From: JAAXGI01 sp965206975
Lineage (GTDB): Bacteria; Gemmatimonadota; Gemmatimonadetes; Longimicrobiales; Gaopeijiaceae
Assembly: GCA_965206975.1 (NCBI GenBank)
Contig: OZ242253.1
Coordinates: forward strand, 1,984,001 to 2,048,000
Length of the DNA: 64,000 bases
Reading direction: 5' to 3'
How positions within the stretch are numbered: the stretch's first letter is position 1; every line of letters begins with the position of its first letter. Shown in pieces: positions 25,527-34,868 of this stretch. Made by a program: the position numbers and the translations under genes. Below the pieces are notes generated by a model that worked only from the letters and a program-made list of their open reading frames with translations, did not search any database and was not told where the DNA came from.

Positions 25527-27707
25527 ATGACGAAGATCATGGACGTTCAGCTTCGGGACTTCCGGATGCGGTCTCTCTTGTGTTGCCTCGCCATCGCCTC
25601 GGCGGCTTTGATGACGGCGGCGACGGGTGCCTCCGCCCAGCGCTTGCCGGGGACGGAAAACGGCGAGTGGCGTTATCTGGGCGGCGATGCTGGGCACACT
25701 CGCTACTCGCCCTTGGACCAAATCAACGCCGACAACTTCGGGGACCTAGAGACCGCGTGGACCTGGCGGGGCGACAACTTTGGCCCCAACCCCTACTACT
25801 TCTTCCGGTCCAGGCCCATTTACGTCGATGGAATCCTCTACACGATTGCGGGCACGCGCCGACAGGTGGTGGCCATCGATCCCGCCACGGGCGAGACACT
25901 CTGGAGCTTCCGCGAGCCGGAGACGGTCCGGCACTTGCGCTCCCCCCGGCAGGCCTACGGGAAAGGTGTCGCGTACGCGGAGGTGGACGGTCGAGGCGTG
26001 ATCTATCTCATTTCTCCCGCATACTTTCTTTGGGCGCTCGACGCCAAGACCGGCCGGCCCGTGGAAAACTGGGGGTCACCTGTGCCCCTGGAGTCCTTCT
26101 CCCAGACTGGGGTTGTCGATCTGATCCCGCCGCTGGTGGGGGACTGGGGCCCCTGGCAAGACTACTTGGCCGGGGGCGGGGCCTACGACCCGGACTACGG
26201 GATTCCGAGAGAACTCGGAATGGTCACGAGCTCGTCGCCCCCGATCGTGGTGAACGACGTGGTGGTCGTCGGTGCCGGGCACGAGGCCAGTTACAACCAG
26301 ACCCGGGTTGAGAACGTCCCAGGGGACGTTCAGGGCTACGACGCCCGGAGCGGGGAGTTGCTCTGGAAATTCCACATCATCCCGCGGCCCGGAGAGTTCG
26401 GTCACGAGACGTGGGAGAACGACGCCTGGCAGTGGTCGGGGGACATGTCTCAGTGGGCACCCATGTCCGCCGATCCCGAGCTGGGGCTCGTGTATTTCGT
26501 GACGAACGCTTCGACGGTGGAGACGTATACGGGCCACCGGCCGGGCTTCAACCTCTTCGGTGGCAGCGTCGTTGCGCTGGACGTTCGGACCGGGGAGAGG
26601 AGGTGGCACTATCAGATCCACCACAGCGACCAATGGAACTACGACATTCCGACCGTGCCCATTCTGATGGACGTGACGGTGGACGGGGTGGAGATTCCCG
26701 CCCTGATCCAGAACACGAAGCAAGGCCTCGTTTTCGCGTTCAACCGGGAGACCGGTGAGCCGATCTGGCCGATCGAGGAGCGTCCGGTCATGCAGACGGA
26801 GGTTCCCGGCAACTACACGGCCCCCACGCAGCCGTATCCGACCCTGCCGGAACCTCTGGACCCGATCATCTTGAGCGGGATTACCGACGAGTTCGTGATC
26901 GACTACACGCCGGAATTACGGCAACAGGCCCTTGCGCTCCTAGGCAACTACCGGCTCGGAGCGCTCTACGTGCCACCGCTCCCGTACGACCACACCAACG
27001 ACTTTCTCAATGTCGTCGAATGCCTGGGTGGGGTGAACACCCCTCACGCTCCGATCGCGGATCCCGCCACGGGATTCATGTACGCGTCGCACGCAAGGAG
27101 CTGTGGCGCTCCGTCCTTCTTGGAGCCCACGGGCGGAGTGGATATCGACAGCCCTGACTATGCGCTACCGGGTCCTGGTGGCGCGGTCCCGACCCATACC
27201 CCGACTACGGGGACGACCGTGGCGGCCTGGTTGCCTGGCGGTGGGCCTGAGGCACGCCGTGAGGCCCTGGCCACGATCGACGGCCTCAGGCTCTACAAGC
27301 CCATGGACAACCAGCTCTCAGGCTTCGACATGAACACGGGCCGGCGGGTCTGGTCGGTACCGGTCGGGGAGACTCCCGAGCGGATACGGAATCACCCTCT
27401 ACTAGCGGGAGTGGAGGTCCCCAACACGGGAGGGAACGGGTGGTCCGTTCAGATCGTCACGGAGAGCCTACTGGTTACGACCCGGGCACTCAGTTCGGGC
27501 CCGTCCCAAATCGTCCCCGACGCCCCGTCGGAACTTCATGCCCGCGACAAGCGGACGGGCGAGATCCTGGCTAGCGTAGGGCTTCCAGCCCCAGGTCAGT
27601 ACGGGATGATGACCTACATGCACGAAGGTGAGCAGTACATCGTCGTGCAGGTGGGTAGTGTCCACACGGGCTTTCCCGGCTCTCTTGTGGCGCTGAGGTT
27701 GCCCTGA
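25527..27707 (+). CDS. PQQ-dependent dehydrogenase-like beta-propeller protein
   Basis: The 726-aa exported protein has a signal peptide (LLCCLAIASAALMTAATGASA) and an eight-bladed quinoprotein propeller with repeated tryptophan-docking motifs (VVAIDPATGETLWSF, VQGYDARSGELLWKF, VVALDVRTGERRWHY). It carries GDAGHTRYSPLDQI near the N-terminus and HHSDQWNYDIP, both typical of PQQ alcohol/glucose dehydrogenases. There is no CxxCH, so electrons would leave to another carrier. No pqq synthesis genes are in the window. The start at 25527 is chosen from the signal peptide; 25566 is also possible. Confidence 0.87.
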   Translation: MTKIMDVQLRDFRMRSLLCCLAIASAALMTAATGASAQRLPGTENGEWRYLGGDAGHTRYSPLDQINADNFGDLETAWTWRGDNFGPNPYYFFRSRPIYVDGILYTIAGTRRQVVAIDPATGETLWSFREPETVRHLRSPRQAYGKGVAYAEVDGRGVIYLISPAYFLWALDAKTGRPVENWGSPVPLESFSQTGVVDLIPPLVGDWGPWQDYLAGGGAYDPDYGIPRELGMVTSSSPPIVVNDVVVVGAGHEASYNQTRVENVPGDVQGYDARSGELLWKFHIIPRPGEFGHETWENDAWQWSGDMSQWAPMSADPELGLVYFVTNASTVETYTGHRPGFNLFGGSVVALDVRTGERRWHYQIHHSDQWNYDIPTVPILMDVTVDGVEIPALIQNTKQGLVFAFNRETGEPIWPIEERPVMQTEVPGNYTAPTQPYPTLPEPLDPIILSGITDEFVIDYTPELRQQALALLGNYRLGALYVPPLPYDHTNDFLNVVECLGGVNTPHAPIADPATGFMYASHARSCGAPSFLEPTGGVDIDSPDYALPGPGGAVPTHTPTTGTTVAAWLPGGGPEARREALATIDGLRLYKPMDNQLSGFDMNTGRRVWSVPVGETPERIRNHPLLAGVEVPNTGGNGWSVQIVTESLLVTTRALSSGPSQIVPDAPSELHARDKRTGEILASVGLPAPGQYGMMTYMHEGEQYIVVQVGSVHTGFPGSLVALRLP

Positions 27708-27829
27708 TTCGAGCAAACTGGCGAAGGTTCGGGACGGAGGATCGTTCACGGGTGCCCCACTACGGGAAAGACATCGATATCGGCGTATTCCGATATTCAG
27801 ATCCACCGGTTCATATGGCTCGCCGGACG

Positions 27830-28110
27830 GAACTTCCAGCGCGCGCAGGGCGGTTTCCTGGAGCGGTGTGGGCCTGGGGCCAGAAATTTTAGGCTGACGC
27901 CCTGGGTGTTTGGGGCTGCACGCGCTGGGTGGCGAGAGTCCCGAGGTCGGCCAGCAGGGTCCGGAGGCTGTGGACGGGCTGCCCGTCGGGGATGCCTTTG
28001 GAGGTGGCTTTGGGGAGGGGACAGTCGGTGCCACGGGCCCCTCGGATCGATCTTGCGACCACGCGGCCTCGCTTCGGCGGAGTGCGTGGTTAGGCGTAGA
28101 GCGTCACCCA
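27830..28110 (-). pseudogene. IS1634-like transposase, C-terminal remnant
   Basis: The minus strand encodes GIPDGQPVHSLRTLLADLGT with a stop at 27889, then in another frame RPTPLQETALRALEV. Both pieces resemble the end of IS1634/IS4-type DDE transposases (DGxPVHSxxxLLADL, PTPLQxxAxxLL). No complete gene or ends are present. The family call is from motif memory. Confidence 0.45.
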
Positions 28111-28256
28111 GCGGCCTGCCGTGACAGGACTCGATCCGGCGCGCTCCATCGTTCCGGCAGCTCCTTTTCCTGTGCGACCTCCGGTCGCTTCGGACTCCCC
28201 AGCCTTTGAGAGCATTCACGACCTCCCGGCTCTCCGGACCCCGGTTCCTTACCAAA

Positions 28257-28487
28257 CTACTGTTCACAAGGGTCGGGTGCGCTAAAGTTGGCGCTTGCGA
28301 TGTTGTACCACACATGTGCAAGCTCGAGGAGGTCGCCAGTCCTACCGGCGAAGAACTCGGCACGCGAAGCCAACGCGATTTCGGAATATGTGTCCCCAAG
28401 GTGGAACCGCGCGCCGATGTCGCCCTGTTCAGCAGCCATGCGGTACCAGACTCGACGTATCTCGGGATCCAGCCGTTCATTCGTCAT
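28257..28487 (-). pseudogene. Sel1-repeat protein fragment
   Basis: The frame starting MTNERLDPE encodes VWYRMAAEQGDIGARFHLGD and LAHVWYNIASAN, which are Sel1/TPR-like repeats. It stops soon after at CEQ. Only about two repeats remain of what is normally a multi-repeat protein, and it abuts an unrelated fragment at 28485, so it is a relic. Confidence 0.55.
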
Positions 28488-28575
28488 GGCTGCCCCGAGC
28501 TCTACTTCGACGATTCCGACGGGATCACGATCCAGTTGGCGGACCCCTCCTACCGGGGTGAAACAGCCGCGTAGG
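28485..28575 (+). pseudogene. VOC/glyoxalase-fold protein, C-terminal fragment
   Basis: The last 28 codons read CPELYFDDSDGITIQLADPSY, the typical closing strand of a vicinal-oxygen-chelate domain including the metal-ligand Glu in PELYF. The rest of the domain is missing, replaced by the Sel1 fragment on the other strand. It overlaps the probable GTG start of qhpG. Confidence 0.5.
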
Positions 28576-30137
28576 ACGGGCGCGAGGTCCGGAGGTCCTA
28601 TCCCGAGCCTGACCGATCCGGTCGACGTCGCCGTCCTCGGGGGTGGGCCCGCCGGAACATCCGCCGGACGGCTCCTTTCGACGTGGGGACGCTCGGTGGT
28701 CCTCCTCACGCGACCCGCGACCACTCCACCCCTGGCCGAGTCGCTGCCTCCGAGCGTCGACAAGCTCTTCGACCTCTTCGGGGTCCGGGCCTCTGTCGAG
28801 GCCGCCGGCTTCGTCCGTACGACCGGCAACACGGTCTGGTGGAACCGCTCGGAGGTTCGCCACGAGGGCTTCGCCGACGGTGCGAGGGGCTATCAGGTGG
28901 TCCAGAGCGACCTCGAGCGTGTTCTCCTCGGGTTGGCGCAAGACGCCGGCACGAACATCTTCGCGGACGCCGATATCCGCTCGGTCGAGGGTTGGGAGCG
29001 GTCCGCCGCCGGGCCCGACCGACCAGCCACGATCTCCTACGAGCAGGAGGGGGTCTCCCGTTCGCTCGAGGACCGCTGGGTCCTCGACTGTACCGGCCGG
29101 ACCGGTGTAATCGCCAAGCGCGGGCGCCGGCGGCAGGGGACAGGCCCGTCGACGCTGGCGCTCGTCGGTGTCTGGGAGCAGGCGCAGGGATGGGGGCTGG
29201 ACGACGAGACGCACACCCTGGTCGAGAGCTACGAAGACGGCTGGGCGTGGTCTGTCCCCGTGTCCCCGTCTCGGAGACGGTCCGCTACTTCACGGCCATG
29301 GTGGATCCGAGGCTCACGGGGCTGGAGCGGAGCGGCCCCGTCGGCGAGACGTACGCGGCCGAGCTGGCCAAGACGACGCACTTCTCGCGCCGCCTGGAGG
29401 GAGCCATCCGCGCGGGAGAGCCATGGGCGTGGTGCACCGCGACCCCCTACGACGCGACGCGCTACGGCGGATCCGGCTTCCTCTTGGTCGGCGACGCGGG
29501 CTCCTTCATCGATCCACTCTCCTCCTTCGGGGTGAAGAAGGCGCTGGCGTCCGCCTGGCTGGCGGCCGTGGTGGTGCACACCTGTCTCTCCGCTGGGGAG
29601 ATGATCCAACCTTCGCTAAAGCTCTTCGAGCGGCGGGAACGGGCCATCTACGAAGCGTATCGGCGGCTATCGGCCCGGTTCTCCCAAGAGGCGGGGCGTG
29701 AGCACGAGCACGGTTTCTGGAGCCTCCGCGCCGGGCAGGTCGACGAGCTCGACCGGAGCGCTTTCACGGGCGAACCGGACGCGGCGGAGCTCCGCGAGGA
29801 TCCGGCTGCCCTCGCTGCCTTCGCGTCGCTCAAGGAGAGCCCCGGGATCCGCCTCGGGACCACCGAGACGCTGGGATTCACGGAGGAGCCGACCGTCGAG
29901 GGGAACAAGGTCGTCCTAGAGCGACGGTTGCTCGTGCCGGGCTGGGAAGCCGGGGTGCGGCACCTCCGAGGCGTCGACCTCCCGGCGATGATCGGCATGG
30001 CGTCCGATTTCGATCAGGTCCCGGACCTCTTCGAGGCCTTCGTGGCCCGACACGACGGGGTCACGCTGCCCAACTTCCTGGGGGCGCTCTCGGTGCTGAT
30101 CGCCAAGGGCGTGCTGGAGAACCGCTTCGGGTCCTGA
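28558..30137 (+). pseudogene. qhpG: QhpG-type flavin monooxygenase, frameshifted
   Basis: QhpG is the flavoprotein that hydroxylates the tryptophan of the qhp gamma subunit on the way to cysteine tryptophylquinone. The N-terminal FAD site is VAVLGGGPAGTSAGRLL, followed by LAESLPPSVDKLFDLFG as in tryptophan-halogenase-like enzymes, and a second FAD motif GGSGFLLVGDAGSFIDPL. The frame breaks at 29253-29268, where TGTCCCCG is present twice in tandem; removing one copy gives WSVPVSETVRYF and a continuous product of about 523 aa. The likely start is GTG at 28558. The assignment rests on this fold directly upstream of a complete set of other qhp genes. Confidence 0.82.
29253..29268 (+). repeat. 8-bp tandem duplication that breaks qhpG
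   Basis: TGTCCCCG occurs twice in a row (29253-29260 and 29261-29268). One copy keeps the frame and two copies shift it. Confidence 0.9.
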
Positions 30138-30465
30138 ACCAGCGCGTAAGGCCCGACCGGTCACTTGTCCGGACACCCAGCCCTCTCTATTTCTAGGGTC
30201 GACCCACGCCGCCGACAGGGCGCTCCCCGAGCTGACCATGCGCTTAGCCACGATCGCGATCCTCGCGTTTCTCGCGCCTGCGCTGGCGTACGCTCAGGAG
30301 GAGTCCGCCGGGCTCCCCGCGGGCGGTATCCCGGTCGAGAACCAGCTCCTCCGGACCCAGTGCGGTGCTTGCCACGCCACCGACGATACAGGTCGGATGT
30401 CCCGCATCTCCTACATGCGGAAGACGCCCGAGGGTCGAGGTCGGGTCAATAAGTGTGTAAACGTG

Positions 30466-31710
30466 TCAGGCGGCAGCCTTCCGCTGTTGGGTTGAGACGG
30501 GCTTTCCGTCTTCGAACTTTCTTCCTTCAAACACATCGCTGAGCAGGTGGGGAGCGTCGAGCCTTCTGAAGCGCTTCTCGGCCACGGTCAGGAGCTTCCA
30601 GATCAGGGCCGTGGCGCTCTCGACCTTCTTGAACCGCTTCGCCGCGCTGGTCCTGAGCCGTACCGAAGCAAACGGGCTCTCGACCACGTTCGTCGTGCGC
30701 AGATGCTTCCAGTGGGCCTCGGGGAAGTCGTAGAAGCTGACCATCCGCTCCCAGTCGTCCTCGAGCACGTCCACCGCTTTCGGATACCACGGCCCGTAGC
30801 GCTTCTCGAACGCCTGACGGGCCTTCGCGGCCTGGGCCCGGCTCGGTGCATAGACCACAACCCTGAGCAGATCCTTCGCCTCGCTCTGCTCGCGCTGAGG
30901 GAGTCGGTCCAGCACGTTCCTCATCTTGTGGTTCCAGCACCGCTGCTCACCGGCCTCAGGCCATACCTGCCTCACCGCCCCCCAGATCGCCGCGTTGCCG
31001 TCCGCCATCAGAAGCTTCGGCGCCTCGATGCCGCGTGCCTTCAGCTCCCGTAACACCTCAGACCACGACTCGACCGACTCTCGGTAGCCCGGTCTCAGCG
31101 CCAACACCTCCTTCGTCCCGTCTCGCATCGTGCCCAGCACCACCAGCAGCGCGGCCTTGTCCCGCTCCAGCCCAGCCTTCACGTAGATCCCGTCCGCCCA
31201 CACGTAGACGACCTCTCGATCGGCCAGCGAACGCTTCGACCAGGCCTCGAACTCCGCTGCCCACCCCGCCCGCAGCCGCCGGATCGATGACTTCGACAAC
31301 GGTGCCCCCTCCCCCAGCAGTCCCCGCATCGCCAGCTCGAAGTCTCCCTCAGCCAGACCGTGCAGATACAGCTCCGGCAATAGAGCGCCCACCTCCTTCG
31401 TCCGCCTCGCGAACAACGGCAGCACCCGGCTCTGGAATCGCTCCTCCACTCCGCGAACCCGGGGACGCCGGAGCGTGATCGTTCCCGAGCTCATCGCCAG
31501 CCGCCTCGGCTTGCCGTATCCGTTGCGGTAGCCCTCCGGCCTATCGATCCCCGCCCGCCGCTCCGACTTCTCCCGACCCAGCAGATCCGTGACCTCCTCC
31601 TCCAGGATGCCCTGGATGAACTCCTGCGCCTTCTCCCGCACCATCCCCTCCAGCACCTCCCACATCGGCCTGCTGGACGCACACTCCCGTCCCGCCATAT
31701 CCTCTCTCAT
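30466..31710 (-). CDS. IS256-family transposase
   Basis: The 414-aa mutator-type DDE transposase has its catalytic acids in VWADGIYVKAG, LMADGNAAIW and RTTNVVESPFA, and the conserved CWNHKMRNVLDRLP region. It looks full length and undamaged, so the element may still be active. The N-terminal ATG at 31710 is the first in frame; a later Met in MWEVLEG is also possible. Confidence 0.92.
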   Translation of the reverse strand: MREDMAGRECASSRPMWEVLEGMVREKAQEFIQGILEEEVTDLLGREKSERRAGIDRPEGYRNGYGKPRRLAMSSGTITLRRPRVRGVEERFQSRVLPLFARRTKEVGALLPELYLHGLAEGDFELAMRGLLGEGAPLSKSSIRRLRAGWAAEFEAWSKRSLADREVVYVWADGIYVKAGLERDKAALLVVLGTMRDGTKEVLALRPGYRESVESWSEVLRELKARGIEAPKLLMADGNAAIWGAVRQVWPEAGEQRCWNHKMRNVLDRLPQREQSEAKDLLRVVVYAPSRAQAAKARQAFEKRYGPWYPKAVDVLEDDWERMVSFYDFPEAHWKHLRTTNVVESPFASVRLRTSAAKRFKKVESATALIWKLLTVAEKRFRRLDAPHLLSDVFEGRKFEDGKPVSTQQRKAAA

Positions 31711-31807
31711 GAGGCGACGTTCCTTTCCCCGGGCTGTCCACCCGGGCTCGCTGGTTTAATCCTCAGCCGAAAGGTGCGTCGCCTCTCTTTTTACACACTC
31801 TTCTATG

Positions 31808-32187
31808 GGGCTGGCGGTCAAGACGCACGTTCCCCCCACGCCGTCGGCTCATTTTTTGACCGCCGGCGTCCGCATGGTTTGGATTGCCCGGTCGACGACT
31901 CAGGGTGGGGAGGGGTGCGCTCGCAGGGTCCGCATCGCAGTCCGGAAGACGTTCACAGCCGTCGCGTTCTCCGCTCTGGAGCGGGAACCATCCTTCTATC
32001 TGGGACTCTGTGGCCCATCGCTTCGTTCGGCTCTCCAGGGGTGCATAGCCTTTGATTGGGGGCTTGGGCTCTCTGCCCCGGCCCACGGTGTGTATGGATG
32101 CTGTCCCCTGTAACCGGTTCGCTTCCGTTTCGTCGGACCCCATGTTGTGACCGCTTTCGACCCCACGCTCGCCGATCCCAGGCCGGT
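31808..32187 (-). ncRNA. Candidate IS110 bridge RNA region
   Basis: IS110-family recombinases use a structured bridge RNA encoded in one non-coding end of the element; IS1111-type members carry it downstream of the gene. Here the downstream end is 380 bp without a credible gene. It contains a 46-base block (31973-32018) that recurs in a relic at 45703-45748 and includes a GCTC..GAGC stem kept in both copies. The RNA's existence, ends and orientation are inferred. Confidence 0.35.
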
Positions 32188-33243
32188 TTACTCCGTCGCT
32201 TCCAGTCTCTTGGGGTCGTACGCTTCGCCCGTGCGCCACACCGCTAGCACGATCGAGGCGAGCGGACGCGCGATCGTCAGCTTCGCCAGATTCGGCTTCG
32301 TGCCCCCCTCCAGGAGTCGCTCGTAGTGGCGGTACAAGGGCTCGTCCTCGGCCCGACCGATCACCGTCGTCGCCGCGCCCTTGAACACACGCTTCAGCGT
32401 GTGGTTGAAGTTCCGGTTCAGCCCCCGCGTCTGCTGTACCGCTTCCCTTACCCACCGCCCACCCGGACCCCGCACCCAGTCCGACGAGCTCCGCATCACC
32501 ACGCCCAGTCCGCAGTACGCCCAGAACCTGCTCCGGCTCTGGAACCGGTACGGCGTCACCACCACCGGCAGGAGCTCCGCCGTCCGGATCGGACCCAGAC
32601 CCGGGCACGTCTTCAGCACATGCCACTCTCGATGCTTGCGTGCTTCCGCCAGCAACGCCTTCTCGGCCCTCGCCCTCAACGCCACGAGTGCGTCGTGCTC
32701 CTCGTACAGCAACCCGGCCGTCGCCCTGCCCGCTTCCGGCAGCCTGGCCAACCACTCCTCCCGCTCGCCCTTCAAGTAGACCGAGCGCCCCGCGCCGTAG
32801 GCCACTCCTCTCGAGCGCAGCACGCTCTTGAGCCGGTTCTTCACCCGCACCGTGTCGCCGACCAGGAAGTCGTAGCTCTTCGCCCGTTCCCCCAGCCGCC
32901 TGAACTGGCCCCGGTTCTTGTAGACCCTCGTCTCCAGTGATCCGATCCGCAGCTTCTCCGCCAGGGCAAAGGCGTCCAGCTTGTCGGTCTTCGGGCCCCG
33001 GCTCTTGCCGACCCCCGCCACCGTCAGCTCCTCCACGTGCGGCTCCAGCACCTCGTACAGCCACCCCGACAGCGTCCCTTCTTCCAGGCACAAGTGCCGG
33101 TTCCTCGGAATCCCTCGCAGCACCTCGATCAGCGCCCGCGCGTTCGTCTCCACCACCTGCGAGCCCAAACGCTTGCCGCTGGGGCCTACAATCCCCAGCG
33201 TGCAGCTCGACGCGTGTGCGTCGAGTCCGATATACCTCTCCAT
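32188..33243 (-). CDS. IS110-family recombinase (DEDD transposase)
   Basis: The 351-aa protein has the RuvC-like DEDD domain (IGLDAHASSC; LCLEEGTLSGWL; PKTDKLDAFALAE) and the C-terminal transposase_20 domain (TCPGLGPIRTAELL, FWAYCGLGVV followed by a serine-rich RSSSDW). The start ATG at 33243 is chosen because AGGAGG lies six bases upstream; the frame is open further upstream without support. The gene appears intact. The protein would act with an element-encoded bridge RNA. Confidence 0.9.
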   Translation of the reverse strand: MERYIGLDAHASSCTLGIVGPSGKRLGSQVVETNARALIEVLRGIPRNRHLCLEEGTLSGWLYEVLEPHVEELTVAGVGKSRGPKTDKLDAFALAEKLRIGSLETRVYKNRGQFRRLGERAKSYDFLVGDTVRVKNRLKSVLRSRGVAYGAGRSVYLKGEREEWLARLPEAGRATAGLLYEEHDALVALRARAEKALLAEARKHREWHVLKTCPGLGPIRTAELLPVVVTPYRFQSRSRFWAYCGLGVVMRSSSDWVRGPGGRWVREAVQQTRGLNRNFNHTLKRVFKGAATTVIGRAEDEPLYRHYERLLEGGTKPNLAKLTIARPLASIVLAVWRTGEAYDPKRLEATE

Positions 33244-34868
33244 GGGCATCCTCCTCTTGGGTAGGACGGGTTGGGTTGCTTGCTTGCGCGAATAATGATG
33301 AACGCGCACCCGCTCCCGGAGGAGAACGCCTCTTCGTCTTCGGGCTGCTTCGCTGCTGATCGGTACCGGTAGCGGTCGCCATGCCCCTATGATGCCTTTG
33401 ATCCTACCTCCGAGGGTTGGCAGACGACGGTCCGCCGGATGGTCATGCTCAACAACGTCGAGCTCGAGCCGGAGACCGCGCGCCAGATCGTACGCTACCT
33501 CTCCAACAACCACGGTATCGCCCCCGAAGAGCTACGCCCGGGTCTTTTCGAAGTCGAGCGGCGCCTGATCGATCACGACTACGCGGCCGACGACGACACC
33601 GAGTCCACCTGCATTGCGTGCCACTCCATGGGTCGCGTCATCACGCAGCGCCGCACCGGGGAGGAGTGGGAGCTGCTGATGGCGACCCACCGAGGCCTCT
33701 ATCCTCTCTCCGACTTCCAGGCGCTCACCCGCGGGGGACGGAGCGAGGGCGGATATGCGATGGATCGCGCCGTCGAACACCTCTCCGAGGTGTTCCCGCT
33801 CGAGACGCCCGAATGGTCGGCGTGGTCGGCGACGATGCGGACCCCGAGGCTGTCGGGGAGGTGGGCCCTCGCGGGGCACGTCCCCGGAGAGGGGCCGATC
33901 TACGGCCGCGTCGACATCAGCGGAGGCGGCGGGCCGGACCAGGTCGAGATGCGTACCACCTACACCTCGCCACGCTCCGGCCGCGAGGTGACGAGGACGG
34001 GAAGCGCGATCATCTACACGGGCTACCAGTGGCGAGGCCGTTCCTTCGAGAGGCCAGGCGAGGAGGGAAAGCTCCGCGAAGTCATGCTCGTCGAGCGCGA
34101 CTGGCAGGAGATGTCCGGACGCTGGTTCACGGGCGCGTACGACGAGTTCGGGCCGGACGTCGCGCTGAGCCGGGTGACGGGCGCCCCGCTCGTCAGCGGC
34201 ATCTACCCGAAGGCCGTGAAGGCAGGTGAACCGACCGAGGTCACGCTCTTCGGGGCCGCCCTTCCCGAAGGGCTCTCCGCAGCCGACCTCGACTTCGGCT
34301 CCGGTGTTTCGGTCGTGGCCGTCTCGGCTCCGTCGGAAGGACGCGCGACCCTCCGGCTCGACGTGGCCGCCGACGCGTGGGAAGGAAGCCGCGACCTGTT
34401 CCTCGCGGGGGTGTCGCTCGAGGGAGCGCTGACCGTCTTTGACGAGGTCGACCGCATCGAGGTCACGCCTCAGGCCGGTATGGCCCGCATCGGCGGAGCC
34501 AGCTTCCCGAAGGGGCACCAACAGTTCGAGGCGATCGCCTACAGCGACGGGCCCGACGACGAGGCCAACACGGACGACGACCTCGAGCTCGGGCTGATCG
34601 ACGCCCAGTGGTCGATGGAGGAGTACGCCGCCACGTTTGACGACACGGACATTTCCTTCGTGGGGACCCTCGACCAGAACGGCCGGTTCACCCCGGCGCT
34701 CGACGGGCCGAACCCGGAGCGAGTGGGCAACCGTAACAACGTGGGGGACGTGTGGGTTGTGGCGCGCTACACGCCGCCTGGCTCGACGCGGAGCCTCAGG
34801 GCCCGCGCCCACCTCGTCGTCACGGTCCCGCTCTACCTGAGGTGGGAGCCGTGGAGGGTGACCGGCGG

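Larger units (their letters stand above)
31808..33391 (-). mobile_element. IS110-family element inserted in the IS256 right end
   Basis: The element is about 1,584 bp and is bounded by a shared CTATG (31803-31807 and 33387-33391), which includes the CT core dinucleotide common in IS110 recombination. There are no long terminal inverted repeats, as expected. The coding region leaves 380 bp of non-coding DNA downstream (31808-32187) and about 140 bp upstream, an IS1111-like distribution. Boundaries are inferred from the restored sequence of the IS256 end and could shift by a few bases. Confidence 0.72.
30436..33409 (-). mobile_element. IS256-family element carrying an IS110-family element
   Basis: The insert lies between 8-bp copies of CCGAGGGT (30428-30435 and 33410-33417), the usual target length for IS256. 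The left end AGGTCGGGTCAA and the inverted right end AGGTAGGATCAA are similar, and GTGTGTAAA occurs inside both ends (left 30453-30461; right, inverted, 31790-31798). Its transposase gene is intact. The right end is interrupted by the IS110-family element at 31808-33391. Boundaries follow from restoring the qhpA frame and are secure; the terminal-repeat alignment is imperfect. Confidence 0.82.

Noticed and set aside
28558..30137. Programmed ribosomal frameshifting in qhpG
   Set aside because: The break is explained fully by an exact 8-bp duplication, and there is no slippery heptamer with a downstream structure.
31763..33382. A 539-codon frame spanning the IS110 non-coding end and its transposase in another frame
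   Set aside because: Low-complexity Gly/Arg/Ala product overlapping the clear DEDD recombinase; an out-of-frame shadow.
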